A stretch of DNA of 64,000 nucleotides from Proteles cristata cristata. Taxonomy: Eukaryota > Chordata > Mammalia > Carnivora > Hyaenidae. Each line of letters opens with the position of its first letter. The first letter of the stretch is position 1. Both the position numbers and the translations under genes were made by a program. The stretch is taken from positions 1,240,001 to 1,304,000 of the forward strand of contig JAESUZ010002871.1 of assembly GCA_017311185.1 (NCBI GenBank), read 5' to 3'. Under the pieces are notes generated by a model. That model was not told where the DNA came from, made no database searches, and saw only the letters and a list, made by a program, of their open reading frames with translations. Of the stretch, positions 11,369 through 22,463 are shown in pieces.

Positions 11369-12049
11369 TTTTAGATGCCTTCTCATGCACATTCTCTATT
11401 GGAAGCTTCAGTTAGTTCCTTGACTCTGGCAGTGTCAGGACCCACCTAGCAAAACAGTCAAGAGAGGAAGAAGTCAGATTTTCAGAGCCAGTGACTTCAT
11501 CTAGACCTGCCTTTTCTAGTCCTGGTACATTCCAATACTGGGGGCAGCTGCCTGCCATCTTCCAGTCTTCTCTCAAGGGCATGAGATGACCTCCTTCACC
11601 TCCTACAGGGAGTAAATATCCCATTCTGACCACTGGGTATAATAGTTGTTTGCCTCTCCTACTCCCTGGGGCTCAGTAAGAGTTTATTTAAGTTGTTAAA
11701 CACTTTTATGTTAAAATACTTAGATAATATTTGACTGAGATAATGATTATGACAACTATTCAAACAAAAGTTAGCTATTACTTTTCATAAATATTGTCAA
11801 ATTACCTTCAACTTAAACTCACAGATCTTTTCAGACTTCTTTCTGTTTTGTCCCCCAATCAAACACTGGTTCTAGGCTATCTATAAAGTCTTGAGAACTT
11901 TTCAACACTTTCATGTCTTTTTTGGAATTGTTTTTTCATTATTCTTCTTACAAATATTTACCATTCCTAAGTTACCTGACACTAGGTTACAAAAAAATTA
12001 TATTTCTTATTACACGCATGTTCCATGTCTTCAAGAAATTGACTATCGA
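11369..12049. other. No recognised feature
   Basis: Unassigned sequence up to the next SINE. Confidence 0.45.
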
Positions 12050-12309
12050 GGGGCGCCTGGGTGGCTTAGTCAGTTAAGCGTCCGACTTTCGCTTAGGTCA
12101 TGATCTCGCGGTTCGTGGGTTCGAGCCCCGCGTCAGGCTCTGTGCTGACTGCCAGCTCAGAGCCTGGAGCCTGTTTCAGAGTCTGTGTCTCCCTCTCTCT
12201 CTGACCCTCCCCTGCTCACGCTGTCTCTCTCTCTCTCTCTCCTAGAAATAAAAATTAATTAAAAAAAAAAAAAGGAATCCTTGGTGATTCTCCAAAAAAA
12301 AAAAAAAAA
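12050..12309 (+). mobile_element. CAN-SINE, young subfamily, split A-tail
   Basis: Head GGGGCGCCTGGGTGGCTTAG, body with CCGACTTTCGCTTAGGTC, B-box-like GGTTCGAGCCCC, CTGACTGCCAGCTCAG and CT-rich 3' part ending CTCCTAGAAATAAAAA. The tail has two parts: A13 (12261-12273), a 20-nt non-A spacer (12274-12293) and A16 (12294-12309). Flanks TTGACTATC (5') and ATGACTACC (3') suggest a short imperfect target duplication enclosing both A runs. Confidence 0.95.
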
Positions 12310-13192
12310 TGACTACCTAAAGAAATTATAAAATTATCAAAACAAACGTGATACACAAATCTAACCATATATCAAGATACAATGATTGTGTAAAATTCAT
12401 GAGCAACATTAATTGTGCTTTATTTGCATAACATATAAAGTTGAAAGTATTTGGGTACCTTGCAAAGTGGTGGTTGGATGTGGTAATTATGTAAAGAATC
12501 CCCTTAGGTCTAGGATTATGCTGAGCAAATGGAACAAATCTCAGCCTGGGAGTCCACTTGAATCAAGCTAGTTCTCCTCCCACTCTGTTGGGGTTGTATC
12601 CATTTTGGGGGGCTGAGAAAGAAGTAAAGAAAGCACTGCAGAGACCCAGAGGGTTTGTCTTCCCCAGTGTCCCATGTAATTGACACACATCCTTCAGCAG
12701 ATGTTAAGTTCTGGCCTCAGAATTTTTCCCCTGTGGTTCATTATTAATCTCTCCCAGTTCTGGCTCAGAAGGAAACCAAAACAGGTCCCCGCAATCTGAG
12801 TCAAGTATTTTACAGAATTAGACTATTTGTTTTTTAATCCTTTCTTTGGATGTATTCTTTTCATATGAAATTACTTTACCTGGTGTTTAATGTTCTAATA
12901 ACAATTTTCACAGACTTTAAAGCTTGTAATATAGGTGCAAATAATTATGTATGTGTGTATGTGCAAGTACTATGAAAACTTTTTTCTGCTTATATGCTCT
13001 TGTCCCCTTGGTTTTCTGGCAACTTTTCTACATAAGGCCCAGAGCTAATCCCTAATGCTTATACCTGAAGAATCTGCCTTAACAATTGTGTTAATTCTTT
13101 GAGTAGCTTGAGCTTCATCTGAGAAACTTGGCAAACTGTGGGGCAGAATTTGAAGAGTAGGCCAATGACAGTGATTGGTATTCTCAACTACC
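12310..13192. other. No recognised feature
   Basis: Unassigned AT-rich sequence. Confidence 0.45.
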
Positions 13193-13244
13193 TCCCAGGG
13201 TAATTTAACCATCATCCCAGGGTATCCCAGGGTAATTTTAACCA
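13193..13244 (+). repeat. Short local duplication
   Basis: TCCCAGGGTAATTTAACCA (13193) recurs as TCCCAGGGTAATTTTAACCA (13225), with a partial unit TCCCAGGGTA (13215) between them. Confidence 0.85.
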
Positions 13245-13368
13245 TATCAATTGTGGAATGAAAAATAAAATTATTCCTATTGTGTTTAAATTTCCCATAT
13301 GATTAATGCATAGATTGAAAGTGTCTTTTGAAGATTGTGAAGTTGAAAGCAAAAAATATTTGTATTAT

Positions 13369-13537
13369 GGGGCGCCTGGGTGGCTTAGTCGGTTAAGCAT
13401 CCGACTTTCGCTTAGGTCATGATCTCGCGGTTCATGGGTTCGAGCCCCGCATTGGGCTCTGTGCTGATTGTCAGCTCAGAGCCTGGAGTCTGTTTCAGTC
13501 TGTGACTCCCTCTCTCTCTGACCCTCTCCTGCTCACG

Positions 13538-13573
<36 letters not shown>

Positions 13574-13601
13574 GAAATAAATAAAACATTTAAAAAAAAT
13601 G
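13369..13601 (+). mobile_element. CAN-SINE, young subfamily
   Basis: Full length from GGGGCGCCTGGGTGGCTTAG to the AAATAAATAAAACATT tail, with a long (CT)n of about 25 nt. Perfect 10-bp target duplication TTTGTATTAT at 13359-13368 and 13602-13611. The middle reads CTGATTGTCAGCTCAG, one step off the subfamily consensus. Confidence 0.97.
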
Positions 13602-13611
13602 TTTGTATTAT

Positions 13612-14049
13612 ATCCTCCTCTATTTTCTACGGGTTCAGAGAAGGAAAATAATGTATTTAAAGAAAGTTGACCTGTTTGTGTTGATTAGCTGTATGTGCAA
13701 GGCTGAATTCTAAAAACAAGCAAGATTATTTGGTGACTATTTACTGTATGTAAATAAAGTAAGTTAGAATATTTTACTTTGAACTTAAACTCCATGTTAC
13801 ATGCTGCTGCTCAACCCCATGTGTGATACCACTAGTGTCAGTGGCTAGGTATATTCTCAGCCACGTGAAAAATCTGAAACTCATTTTCTGGATTGAATGC
13901 CATCATGTAAACCAATAGGCCTATAGTTGGATCATTTTTTTTAAACTATGCAATAGTCTGAAAACTAGAGTTTAAGGAATTTCTCATATCCATAATGATG
14001 CTAAGTTATTCACTATAAAGAAACTCTTGGAACCAATTCATCCAAACAG
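13612..14049. other. No recognised feature
   Basis: Unassigned AT-rich sequence. Confidence 0.45.
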
Positions 14050-14430
14050 CAAATACTAATTACTTATGGACTCTTTGCCAGGCACCATGCGAGGTACTTG
14101 GAGTACAACAGTGAATTGTAAATGCTTCTTTACCCATGTCCGAGACAGAGGTAGATAAATAAGCATTTACAATACAGTGTGATATGGTTTATGTTACAGA
14201 GACCAGAGAAGGGATAAGCCACCTTTGTGGGAGGCAGAGAGAAGCCTCCTGAACAAGGTAATAGAAAAACTGAGTTACAAAGGAAGAGGGAAGAGAAAAG
14301 GAAGAAGAGGAAGAAAATTCTGAGCCTCAATGCAAAGTGAAGGAGGAGGAAGGAAGAGAGAGGAATAAGTGAAAGAAGTGCAACGGTGAAGAGGTTGAGT
14401 GAAGAGATCTAGTGGTGTGATGAAGGGCAT
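14050..14430. mobile_element. Ancient LINE (L2-like) fragment
   Basis: TTTGCCAGGCACCATGCGAG, GGAGTACAACAGTGAATTG, an interval of ATAAATAAGCATTTACAA type, and a purine-rich block with GGAGGCAGAGAGAAGCCTCC follow the order I remember from ancient L2-type repeats. Boundaries and orientation are uncertain. Confidence 0.5.
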
Positions 14431-14636
14431 GAACAGCTAAATGGATGGTGTTTTAGTGGCCTTTGGAGCACAGATCTGTAGAGGACAGTCAACAGCAAGA
14501 AACCGAAGCCTTGTGGCAGTCATCAGCACTGTTCTCCAGTATGGGATTCCCCTCTCTTCAGAGGACACACAACAGGCTCTCTTGTGGTTATATGTGGTCC
14601 TGTAACTGGCTATGACCATGAGTTGTGAGCACAAGT

Positions 14637-14676
14637 GCACCTAGTTGCTGAGGTCAGAGCACCTAGTTGCTGAGGT
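14637..14676 (+). repeat. Exact 18-bp tandem duplication
   Basis: GCACCTAGTTGCTGAGGT occurs at 14637-14654 and again at 14659-14676, a 22-bp period. The identity suggests a recent slippage or duplication event. Confidence 0.95.
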
Positions 14677-14934
14677 GGGACTCTCCAGAGCTCTGTTTCC
14701 CTCTAGGACAACCAACACCATTCAAGGTAGAGACACTCAGGTAGCCTGAGTCCCTGAGTAGATTATAACGAACACATCCTGAGCTGTTCTTGGTGCCTGA
14801 GTATTCTGTGGTGTGGTAAACACTTGAGAGTTGTGTGATACCATGGAAAAACCAAAAACCAGTGTAAGCCCACACTAACTTATTCAAGAGGAGAGTGGCA
14901 GACAAGAATTGTATCATGTCGGAACTTCCAACTG

Positions 14935-15095
14935 AGGAGTTTATTATATCTTACACTCAGAGCACTGGGACCACTTTAAAGGAAAAGTTTAATCAGATCT
15001 GCATGCTAATATTGATCTCTCTGACTACAAAGTATAGAATAGATTGGAGGGGGCAACATAAAAATCTCAAATTCTTGAGACAGCCAAGACTTATT
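14935..15095. mobile_element. Ancient LINE (L2-like) fragment
   Basis: ATCAGATCTGCATGCTAAT, TGATCTCTCTGACTACAAAG and AGAATAGATTGGAGGGGGC match the same remembered L2-type series as 14050-14430 and 44740-45530. It is probably the continuation of the same old element. Confidence 0.5.
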
Positions 15096-16057
15096 TAACC
15101 ATTTCACCCCCATACTTCCGTTAAACATCTGTTTTAAACCTATTTCCTAAGGGTTCAAGAGATCAGTAATGCCTCAGAAAAGTTGAAAAGTTCTATGGAG
15201 ACATCTGCATATATTCTAAAAATATGTTAAAATTTAGTGTTTAACATAACCTAAATGCCTTACAATAAAGTGAAATTACCAATCTGGTTTTACCATATCT
15301 TCTTAATCCTTCTGATAAGAGCAAAACATACTTCTATGAATCTTAAGCTCAAGAATGAGAGGCTAATTTCTTGGAAACTTGATTACCTTAGAGTCTGTGT
15401 AAGATGGTCTGAGGCCAAATTATTATGGAAAGAGCAAGTAAATTGAGCCAGAATACTTCATAATTTTCCTTCATTAGCAAGTTTTGCAGGCTTCACTGAA
15501 TTTAATGAAAGAAGTCCCATGTAAATCAAGTCTACTCTCCCAGGGGAAATGTTTTTTCTAAGTTCTCTTGGACCTAAGTGTGGTTCAGTGTGTCAACATT
15601 CAAACATCAGGACATTTAGATTAATTAAACTCTTCTCTCGTTCCCCCTTCACTTCTTGGAATGTTTTTCAGGATTTAGTGTCATAGTGCTCCCCAATGAC
15701 AGGGTTCCCTCTGCACTGGTGACACGGCTAACAGCAAAAATCGGACACTCTGAGGAATAGCTAGTCTCTCTGCCTCATTTTACAAACAAGGCGAATGGGG
15801 TGGCAAATTATACTAGATATCTTCAGGAAATCTGGAAGAGGAAAATGTCTTTCCACATTTGAGACTACTTGAAAACACCATCTGTTTTGCTTTTACTAAA
15901 GATCAGGTTAATGGACTTGGTAGTAATAACACCTGGATAGGGCAATCATTGAAAACATGAAACTTCAAAAGTGTAAATTATTCAACACATATAAACAAAT
16001 AAGAAAATCACTTTGTTTCTGGCCCAATGCATGGATAGTTATCAAAAAGCATCAAGA
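15096..16057. other. No recognised feature
   Basis: Unassigned. No gene or repeat was identified. Confidence 0.45.
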
Positions 16058-16190
16058 CCAGCATTTTCCAAACTGGGTTTCATGAATTACCAGTAATCCA
16101 TGAGGAGTTATTATGTTTTACAGGGTAGAGGGGAGCAGGTGCAGATGAGTTTTAGAAAAATGGCTTACGCTATGTTAAAGGCTTTATCTT
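16058..16190. mobile_element. Possible hAT remnant
   Basis: CAGCATTTTCCAAACTGGG, TTTCATGAATTACCAGTAAT and CCATGAGGAGTTATTATG resemble the terminal part of Charlie-type hAT elements (CAG..TTCTCAAACTG, TTTCATGG). The match is weak. Confidence 0.35.
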
Positions 16191-16199
16191 TAGTGTTAA

Positions 16200-16705
16200 T
16201 TTTCTTTTAAGTTTTATTTAAATCCAAGGTAGCTTAAATATAGTGCAATAATGATCTCAGAAACAGAATTTAGTGATTCATCACTTACATATGACAACCA
16301 GTGCTCATTCCAGAAAATGCCCTCCTTAAAGCCCAGCATCCATTTAGCCTATGCCCCTACCCAACACCCCTCCAAGCAACCCTCTGTTTGTTCTATTTAA
16401 GAGTCTCTTATGGTTTACCTCCTTCTCTGTTTTTATCTTATTTTTCCCTCCCTTCCCCATATGCTCATCTGTTTTATTTCTTAAATTCCACATGAGTGAA
16501 ATCATGTATTTATCTTTATCTGACTTATGTCACTTAGAAATAATACACTTTAGTTCCATCCATCTTTTTGCAAGTGGCAAGATTTCATTCTTTTTAATCA
16601 CCAAGTAATATTCCATTGTATATATATACCACATATTTTTTATCCATTCATTGTCAATAGACATTTGGTCTCTTTCCATAATTTGGTTATTTATTGACGT
16701 TAGAG
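16200..16705 (-). mobile_element. L1 3' end (3' UTR plus ORF2 C-terminus), antisense
   Basis: The top strand carries the reverse complement of a carnivore L1 3' end: TTTAGTGATTCATCACTTAC, CCAGTGCTCATTCCAG, CCCTCCAAGCAACCCTCTG, AAATTCCACATGAGTGAAAT, TAATATTCCATTGTATATAT and TCTCTTTCCATAATTTGG. It is 5'-truncated near 16705. The reading frames in it are reverse-strand shadows. Confidence 0.9.
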
Positions 16706-17375
16706 TTTATTCTGATCTCTCCTTCAAAGGAAACTCTTGACGAAATTAATCCTAAACTCAGAGCTCCAAAAAGTTAGCATTTAAGCTTTATCGAACATTT
16801 GAAAATAAGCTCTTCTTTTTCCCTATCACTTAAATAGATTTTTTCATTAAATCTAAATATCTAAGACTACATGGTGATACCCCGCTGAAGCAAATCTAGA
16901 CAAATGGCCTAACTATTCAGTAGTAAATAAAACAAATTAAGCAATCTTCATCTCTTTTCAAGACAAAATAAGCTCTGAATCTCCTATTCACTTAGTGCTT
17001 AAGTCCTAAATAAGGTAGTTATAATGCTGTCATCACAATATAAGCATAGCGGTAAGAAAAGAGTTGGCATAATTATAGACTTTGCTTCTGGTCATTAGAA
17101 CATGTAGAATGTGAGAGCTGCAGGGAGGCTTAGTCAGTCAAAATCATCCAAGCTCCTTGCCTTAAGATAAAGAATCAGAGAGCAAGAGGCTACGGGATGT
17201 ATCTAAGGTCTTTTTCCTATCGCAGCAGCAACTTGGTTTTACGTTTGCCTGTGTTTATTTTTTTTGTTCATCATTTATTGATGAAGCAAACATCTTCTTA
17301 GTTCTAAGCCACATATGAAGCACTGAAAACACAATGACGAGCACAAAGAGGTTCCTGCCTTAGACGCTCATGACT
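16706..17375. other. Mostly unassigned; possible L2 trace
   Basis: No clear family over most of this stretch. The last 70 bases (GAAGCACTGAAAACACAATG, then AAGAGGTTCCTGCCTTAGA) faintly resemble the ancient LINE motif seen at 14050. Confidence 0.4.
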
Positions 17376-17800
17376 CAGTGGTGTGCCAGAGCCAGCTGCT
17401 ACTGGCTCAGGAGGGTCAATTGCTAAATTCTCAGGAATTCTGTGAGCCAGTTGTTGAACACACCCACTATTAAAAATTAAGTTATATAAACTTGCAATTA
17501 AATAAGTCATACTGACATTAAAGGCAACAAGTACTCAAACTACAGTACTTGCTAATTATCTTACTACAATTTTATATCCAGTGTATGTGAGCAGTGGAAA
17601 GCTAGACAATGCATCCCTCCGACACAGCTCTTCGAAGTCCTCACTCAGTGAAATCCCATTGCTAGCTTGAAGCCAGGGGAGTGTTTAGACTATGGAAATT
17701 GGCAAATGTTACAAATTAGCAGTTTCTTTCCCCCAAGAACTCCTTGTTCAACTTTACCACCTCACCACTGCACTCAATTAATGTCCATAAAGTGCACTTT
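17376..17800 (+). mobile_element. hAT-type nonautonomous DNA transposon
   Basis: It opens with the hAT-like terminal motif CAGTGGTGTGCCAGAG. It then carries GCTACTGGCTCAGGAGGGTC, AATTGCTAAATTCTCAGG, TGAGCCAGTTGTTGAACAC and TACTTGCTAATTATCTTAC, which I recall in this order from a Charlie-related MER element. The right end is degraded. No transposase is encoded. Confidence 0.65.
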
Positions 17801-18324
17801 ATTGTAGTATGTAGTTCACAGTAGGACTAGGAATCTGCATATGCCTGATCTCACACACTCTACCAGGTAAGTCTGTGAGACAGATTTTACAACTCATAGA
17901 AGACACAGACCAGTGTAAAACTAACTGTGATCAAAAAAGTCCTAGTCACAAGGTGAACAGAGCAGGAAGCAATGAATTCTGCAATCAGCTGTGAGTACAA
18001 GAGGAGGCAGTGTGATCTGGATTCAGTAAAGGCACCTCAGCCTTAAGGAATATACTGAAGATCCAAGGAAACTAAGACCGTGGCTTTTCTTATATTCCCA
18101 TCATTTCGCTTCTTACTACACACACTCCATATACCAATGGAGTCTTTTGTTGAGGGATCTGTACCAGAAATGAAAACTTTCCACAGAAAAGTTTCGGCAT
18201 TATTTAAAGGTTAAGACCGGTTTTGTTTGTGGTTTAAGTAGCCGTCCTTAGGAAATAGGTTATTGTTTCTTTAAATCTACGGGAAACACAAAGGCTCAGG
18301 GGCAGCAATGGCTGAAGCTGGGTT
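17801..18324. other. No recognised feature
   Basis: Unassigned sequence between the hAT element and a MIR. Confidence 0.4.
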
Positions 18325-18490
18325 CTAATGGGGTCGGCACTAAGCTGTGTGACCTTGGCCAAGACACCTATTCTCCCTGCAATTCTTTTTAATTCATTTG
18401 TGAAATGAAGGCAAAATCCGCTGGAGTGAAGGTGAAATAAGGGAATGTATGTAAAGCAAGCCTCACAGTGCTTTCCCAATAAGTGCTACT
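18325..18490 (+). mobile_element. MIR SINE
   Basis: GCTGTGTGACCTTGGCCAAG, CATTTGTGAAATGAAGGC, ATGTATGTAAAGCAAGCC and CACAGTGCTTTCCCAATAAG match the MIR 5' and 3' domains. Confidence 0.75.
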
Positions 18491-18900
18491 TCTCTTCCTT
18501 CAGCTTCCTGCTGCGCTAGTGGTCTACCTTCCCTGACAACTTCCCCAGTGGGCTGTGCAGGCCTTTCGGGTGTCCTCTGGGCCTCGGCCGTTCAGTCTTC
18601 CAGGTATGCTTGTGTTTGCCTGGCTATCTTTTCCCCTTCAGTTGTCAGCTAAGTGTCACATCTCCTAACAAGCCATCAGTAATGCACTAGAAGCTCAGGT
18701 ATGTGCTCTTTCTTGCTCTTGGTCTCATTATAGTCTGATCCTCCATCAGAACGCAGCTCAAACTTCATTGCTAACACCCGTCTACTCGTCTGGACCCTCC
18801 ACAAGGTCAGCAACTGTCTTACTTGCCACGGTATGTGAAGAACATGGCACAGCGCTTAGCACATAGTAGGTGCTTCGAAAATATTTGCTAAGCAAATGAA
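18491..18900 (+). mobile_element. L2 LINE 3' end
   Basis: The L2 3' region in order: CTTCCCTGACAACTTCCCC, a TC-rich segment, ACTCGTCTGGACCCTCCAC and GGTCAGCAACTGTCTTACTT, then CAGCGCTTAGCACATAGTAG, GTGCTTCGAAAATATTTGC and TGAATGG. It ends at the usual L2 3' terminus. Confidence 0.8.
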
Positions 18901-20607
18901 TGGTTTCACTAAATCATTTTAGAAAGTTGGTTATGCTGTTACATCCCTTCGCTTCTTTGGCACCCAAGTTTCTATTTAATTTTTGTCCTTCAGTCAACAC
19001 ATTCACAAGCCCTGTTGTTGTTTCAATATTTCTTCTTCTAACAAATGATATTCATTGTGCACATTTTCCAAGAAAATGTTAAGTACCAAGTTCTCATCCT
19101 TACTTATGCCACAGAATCCATTAGAGGGACCATTCCACAGCTGCTCTGAGATGAATCAGTATCAAAATTCCCCTGGTGACAGAGATGTTGAAAAATCCTA
19201 AGCCTCCAGGTTAGTAATGTGGCTTAAGATTGAATCTCTCCTATGGTCTGGAGATAACTGAGTATAAAAGCAACTTCTGTGTGGCACCTATACGACTTAA
19301 CTCTGTGCATCTTTCTGCTCTCTTCTTGTAATGAAATAGGTCCTCTGGTCTGCTCCCCCATCATTTTGTGTCTTCTCTTGCCCTGTGATCTGTGAGGTTC
19401 ACATCCATGCATCAGGTGGCCCTGACTATCTGTAAGGGTCCCTTTATCATTGATAGAAGCAGCCTCTAATGCGAAGCCAGCAGGAGCAGCGAAGGATCTG
19501 AAACAAAGCCTGTCTAGGGAGCACCTTCTTCCCCACCCTCCTCTCTTCCTTGTCCTTCCTGTACATCCCTGGTTAATATTTCTGATGCTTAGGGTTTTCT
19601 TTTTCACTCCCTCCAAATCATTCCCATACTGTAAAGCCATTCAATTTGTATATAAAACCCTTTTATTCCTAGCTGAAATAAAACATTTCCTTAGCAGTTG
19701 AACTAAAACTGCCCTTCTTTAAGACATTAGTGAATTCAATGGTCTCCATGCACCCTTTCTTTGGTATATTAATGATTACATTAACACTCATTAAAATAAA
19801 TATTTTCTTTCTAGGTGTCCAAATATTGACATTCTTCAACTTAATTGTTTTAAAATACTATTGGAATTCTCCTTTCAGTCCTTAATGTTTGACTCGTGAA
19901 GTCCATGAAGTAGAAATACACTGTGAATGTAAAACCTAAGTGTATTGAAATTAAATAAAACCTGACCCCAAAGAACCTCATTTCTAAATATGGAGAATCT
20001 GTTTTTTCCATACATTTTCTTTTATATGGTAAAGCTGGATTGCACAGAAGGCCCATTCTATCTCCTAATCCTGTTATGAAGAACGAGGGTAGCCTGAAAT
20101 ACTCTGGATTTGATGCTTAGATACAGCTGTCTGCCACACCAAGATACACCAAAGAAAGGCCACGATGTGATAGAATGTTGGAATGGAGATTCCCATCAGA
20201 TTTGCTACAAGAGCAGAAACAGGGTCAGATTTTTATCATCAAGCGTCCATAGTACAATCCAGAAGGTAAGTCCTAGGGTCCTTCCAATGAGCTGAATCTA
20301 TTGCAGTGAAACACCTGGCCATGTTGATGAGAAAGAAATGCAGACACATGTAGGTAGAGCGGGACAGATGCATAGCACCTTTGGAACCAGCCAGATCTCT
20401 TTCACAAGAGATCTTTTGTTCACAAAAACAAATGTAACATTTATGAGGTGTTACGGTATCCTTTCTCTTAAGTATTTGTGACCTCCATCATGTATGTGTG
20501 GAACAATCCTCGGGTGAATCAAATTTATATTTACCCGGTGCTTCTTACCTATACACAGAGCATCAGTAGCTAGAGCTTAACACCTGGTCACAAAGGCAGG
20601 ACAAAAA
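18901..20607. other. No recognised feature
   Basis: A 1.7-kb stretch with no identified repeat. A minus-strand frame of 138 codons (19224-19640) is rich in Arg, Gly and Ser, has no recognisable domain, and is most likely chance. Confidence 0.4.
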
Positions 20608-20656
20608 ATTAGTTGGCTAGACCCCGGGATTAGCCAACCATTAGTTGGCTAATGGT
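20608..20656 (+). repeat. Overlapping direct and inverted repeats
   Basis: The 12-mer ATTAGTTGGCTA occurs at 20608 and 20640. Between them ATTAGCCAAC (20629-20638) can pair with the second copy (20644-20653: a 10-bp perfect stem with a 5-nt loop) or, over 8 bp, with the first (20612-20619). ACCATTAG/CTAATGGT gives a third exclusive stem. Confidence 0.9.
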
Positions 20657-20774
20657 CAAGAAGAACTGACAGAATATGTGATGATGACCAATTAAGCGTA
20701 TGGGCGAGCAGGTACTAAAGGTCAATGGTAGGTAGTGTATCCAAAGTCCTAGTTAATGGCTGGTGGATAAAATG
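20657..20774. other. No recognised feature
   Basis: Short unassigned stretch. Confidence 0.4.
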
Positions 20775-20940
20775 TGGAGAGTCAGGGAATCTAGGTTTTA
20801 GTTCAGCTCTGCCATTTGTTAGATATCTACCTCCGGGCAAGCCATTGAACTCTTCTGCACTTCAAGGCCTTCCCTTATAAAATGCAGTTGACAATATATA
20901 TTGAAGGGTGCTGTTTTGAAACTTAAATAAAAATCAGGAT
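20775..20940 (+). mobile_element. MIR SINE
   Basis: GAATCTAGGTTTTAGTTCAG, CTCTGCCATTTGTTAG, CGGGCAAGCCATTGAACTC, TTATAAAATGCAGTTGACAA and GAAACTTAAATAAAAATCAG follow the MIR order. Confidence 0.75.
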
Positions 20941-20944
20941 ACCA

Positions 20945-21090
20945 ATAATAGAATGCTCACTGAGTATTTTCTGTGAATATATTTAATCTTTGTACTAACC
21001 CTATGAGATAAGTACTATTTTCATGCCCAAGGTCACACAGCAGATAAGTGGCAGGACTGAGGCCCACTGGCTCTAGACTCTACTCTCCAA
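20945..21090 (-). mobile_element. MIR SINE, antisense
   Basis: The reverse-complement MIR signature is clear: TTAATCTTTGTACTAACCC, TATGAGATAAGTACTATTTT, CCAAGGTCACACAGCAGATA, AGTGGCAGGACTGAGG and CTGGCTCTAGACTC. It lies tail-to-tail with the MIR at 20775. Confidence 0.9.
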
Positions 21091-21164
21091 TAGGGGATCA
21101 TGTATATTATAAAGTAACTCATCAATACTATGCTTGTATTACAAGTACACAACTACTAAGAGAT

Positions 21165-21350
21165 ACCATTATTAAGTTCTGGTTAGGTGTCAGTGACAAT
21201 ACTCAGTGTTTTAAGTTTGAGGTGGGTACTTTAAGGTCCCCACCCATAAATGGGGTGATTTAGGCTTGGGGAGGTTACATAACTTTTCAAAGGTCACCTT
21301 GCTTTTATACTGCGGAACCAAAATGTGAACCTAAATTTTCTTTTAACCCC
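21165..21350 (-). mobile_element. MIR SINE, antisense
   Basis: TTTGAGGTGGGTACTTTAA, CTTGGGGAGGTTACATAAC, TTTTCAAAGGTCACCTTGC and ACCAAAATGTGAACCTAA correspond to the MIR core in reverse complement, moderately diverged. Confidence 0.7.
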
Positions 21351-21519
21351 CAAGTATGCCTAATCCCCTCTTGGGGCTATCCACGAAAGCCTCTCTCAAT
21401 GTCCTTGTTCTCCCAGCCACAGACTTCCGTATATTGACTTCTTATGTCCTGATCCCTGGTATCAGAGGATAAGTAATCTCTTCCATTTAAGGCCAACATT
21501 CCTTCTTGTTTCTCTGATT
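21351..21519. other. No recognised feature
   Basis: Short unassigned interval before a CT-rich block. Confidence 0.4.
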
Positions 21520-22255
21520 TTCATGTGTCCCTCTCCCTGTGTGTCCTCAGTCTTTTCCTCTCTCCCAACCTCATCTTTGCAGGACATAAGAATACAGGCA
21601 TCACTGCTCAGCCCCCATCAGGTGTGAGTCTGCTTGCCTTTCTTCCTTTCTCTCCACCTCTCACCATAGCAGCGTTCGTTTCCTGTCAGCCTCCTTCTCT
21701 CCTTTCCCATGAACCTCCAGTTCCCTCCTCCGCACCACATCTGTCCTGCTCTACTCAAACTGCTCTTTCCCACCTCACCACTGGCTTCCTTTCTACCAAA
21801 CCAATAGGCATTTTCCAATCCTCATGCTATTGGCCTTCTCTTGTATGTTTCTTGATGGCTCTAGCAGTGCCATACAGACCTACCTCCAACCTCTGCCCCC
21901 TCAAATTCCTTCTCCACATAGTCACCACTCAAGTTTTACATGCATGCTGTTTCTCTCCTCCAGCTAGTCTCTCTTCCCTATCATGGGCTTCTCACCACTG
22001 CACCATGCCATCTACCACAGATGATTTGATCTTAAATTCTGACTGAGATATTTTTTTTGCTTCCTGGAAACTTCCTCAGAACCAGCCCACCCTATGATTA
22101 GGTGCTCCTTTTCTGTGTCCTCATATCAATAACTTTCTACATTGTCTTAAAATTACTTCTTCCCATGTGAGACTCCCCATAGACCATATGCCCCTGAGGA
22201 CAGGTACTTGTTCATCTTGGACTGGCTCCAGTCTCTTAGCTCTTCACTGGGACAA
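21520..22255 (+). mobile_element. Ancient LINE (L2-like), sense
   Basis: A CT-rich segment with CTCTCACCATAGCAGCGTTC, CTGCTCTACTCAAACTGC, CATTTTCCAATCCTCATG and CTTCCTGGAAACTTCCTC. It then has TAGGTGCTCCTTTTCTGTGT, CCCCTGAGGACAGGTACTTG and TTCATCTTGG, resembling L2 3' sequence in order. It generates the longest open frame of the window (173 codons, 21525-22046), which is a composition artefact. Confidence 0.6.
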
Positions 22256-22463
22256 GAGTGTGTGATTAGCCATAATTCATGTCTTAGCTAATCTCACGTT
22301 TCTTCCGATTTGAAAAGGGACTATTTCTCTCATACATCTCATGGTATGTGGACATCTGTTTATCTTTGGACTTATTATCACAAATTGACATTCATTTCCA
22401 AAACTTCTATTATTTTCCTTTGAGTAAATAATTGGTTTTCCTTCATTCATCTTGTATTCTAAA
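22256..22463. other. No recognised feature
   Basis: Short unassigned stretch. Confidence 0.4.

Noticed and set aside
12062..12130. tRNA-like sequence with A-box and B-box motifs
   Set aside because: It is the head of a CAN-SINE; the same head occurs in all 27 SINE copies and lacks a foldable intact tRNA 3' half.
19224..19640. 138-codon minus-strand frame, Arg/Gly-rich
   Set aside because: There is an overlapping open frame on the opposite strand and no recognisable domain, conserved start context or splice signal pattern.
21525..22046. Longest open frame of the window, 173 codons, starting with a hydrophobic Leu/Ser-rich stretch that mimics a signal peptide
   Set aside because: It lies in CT-rich ancient LINE-like sequence; the composition (Ser, Pro, Leu, Phe) follows from the CT bias and no domain is present.
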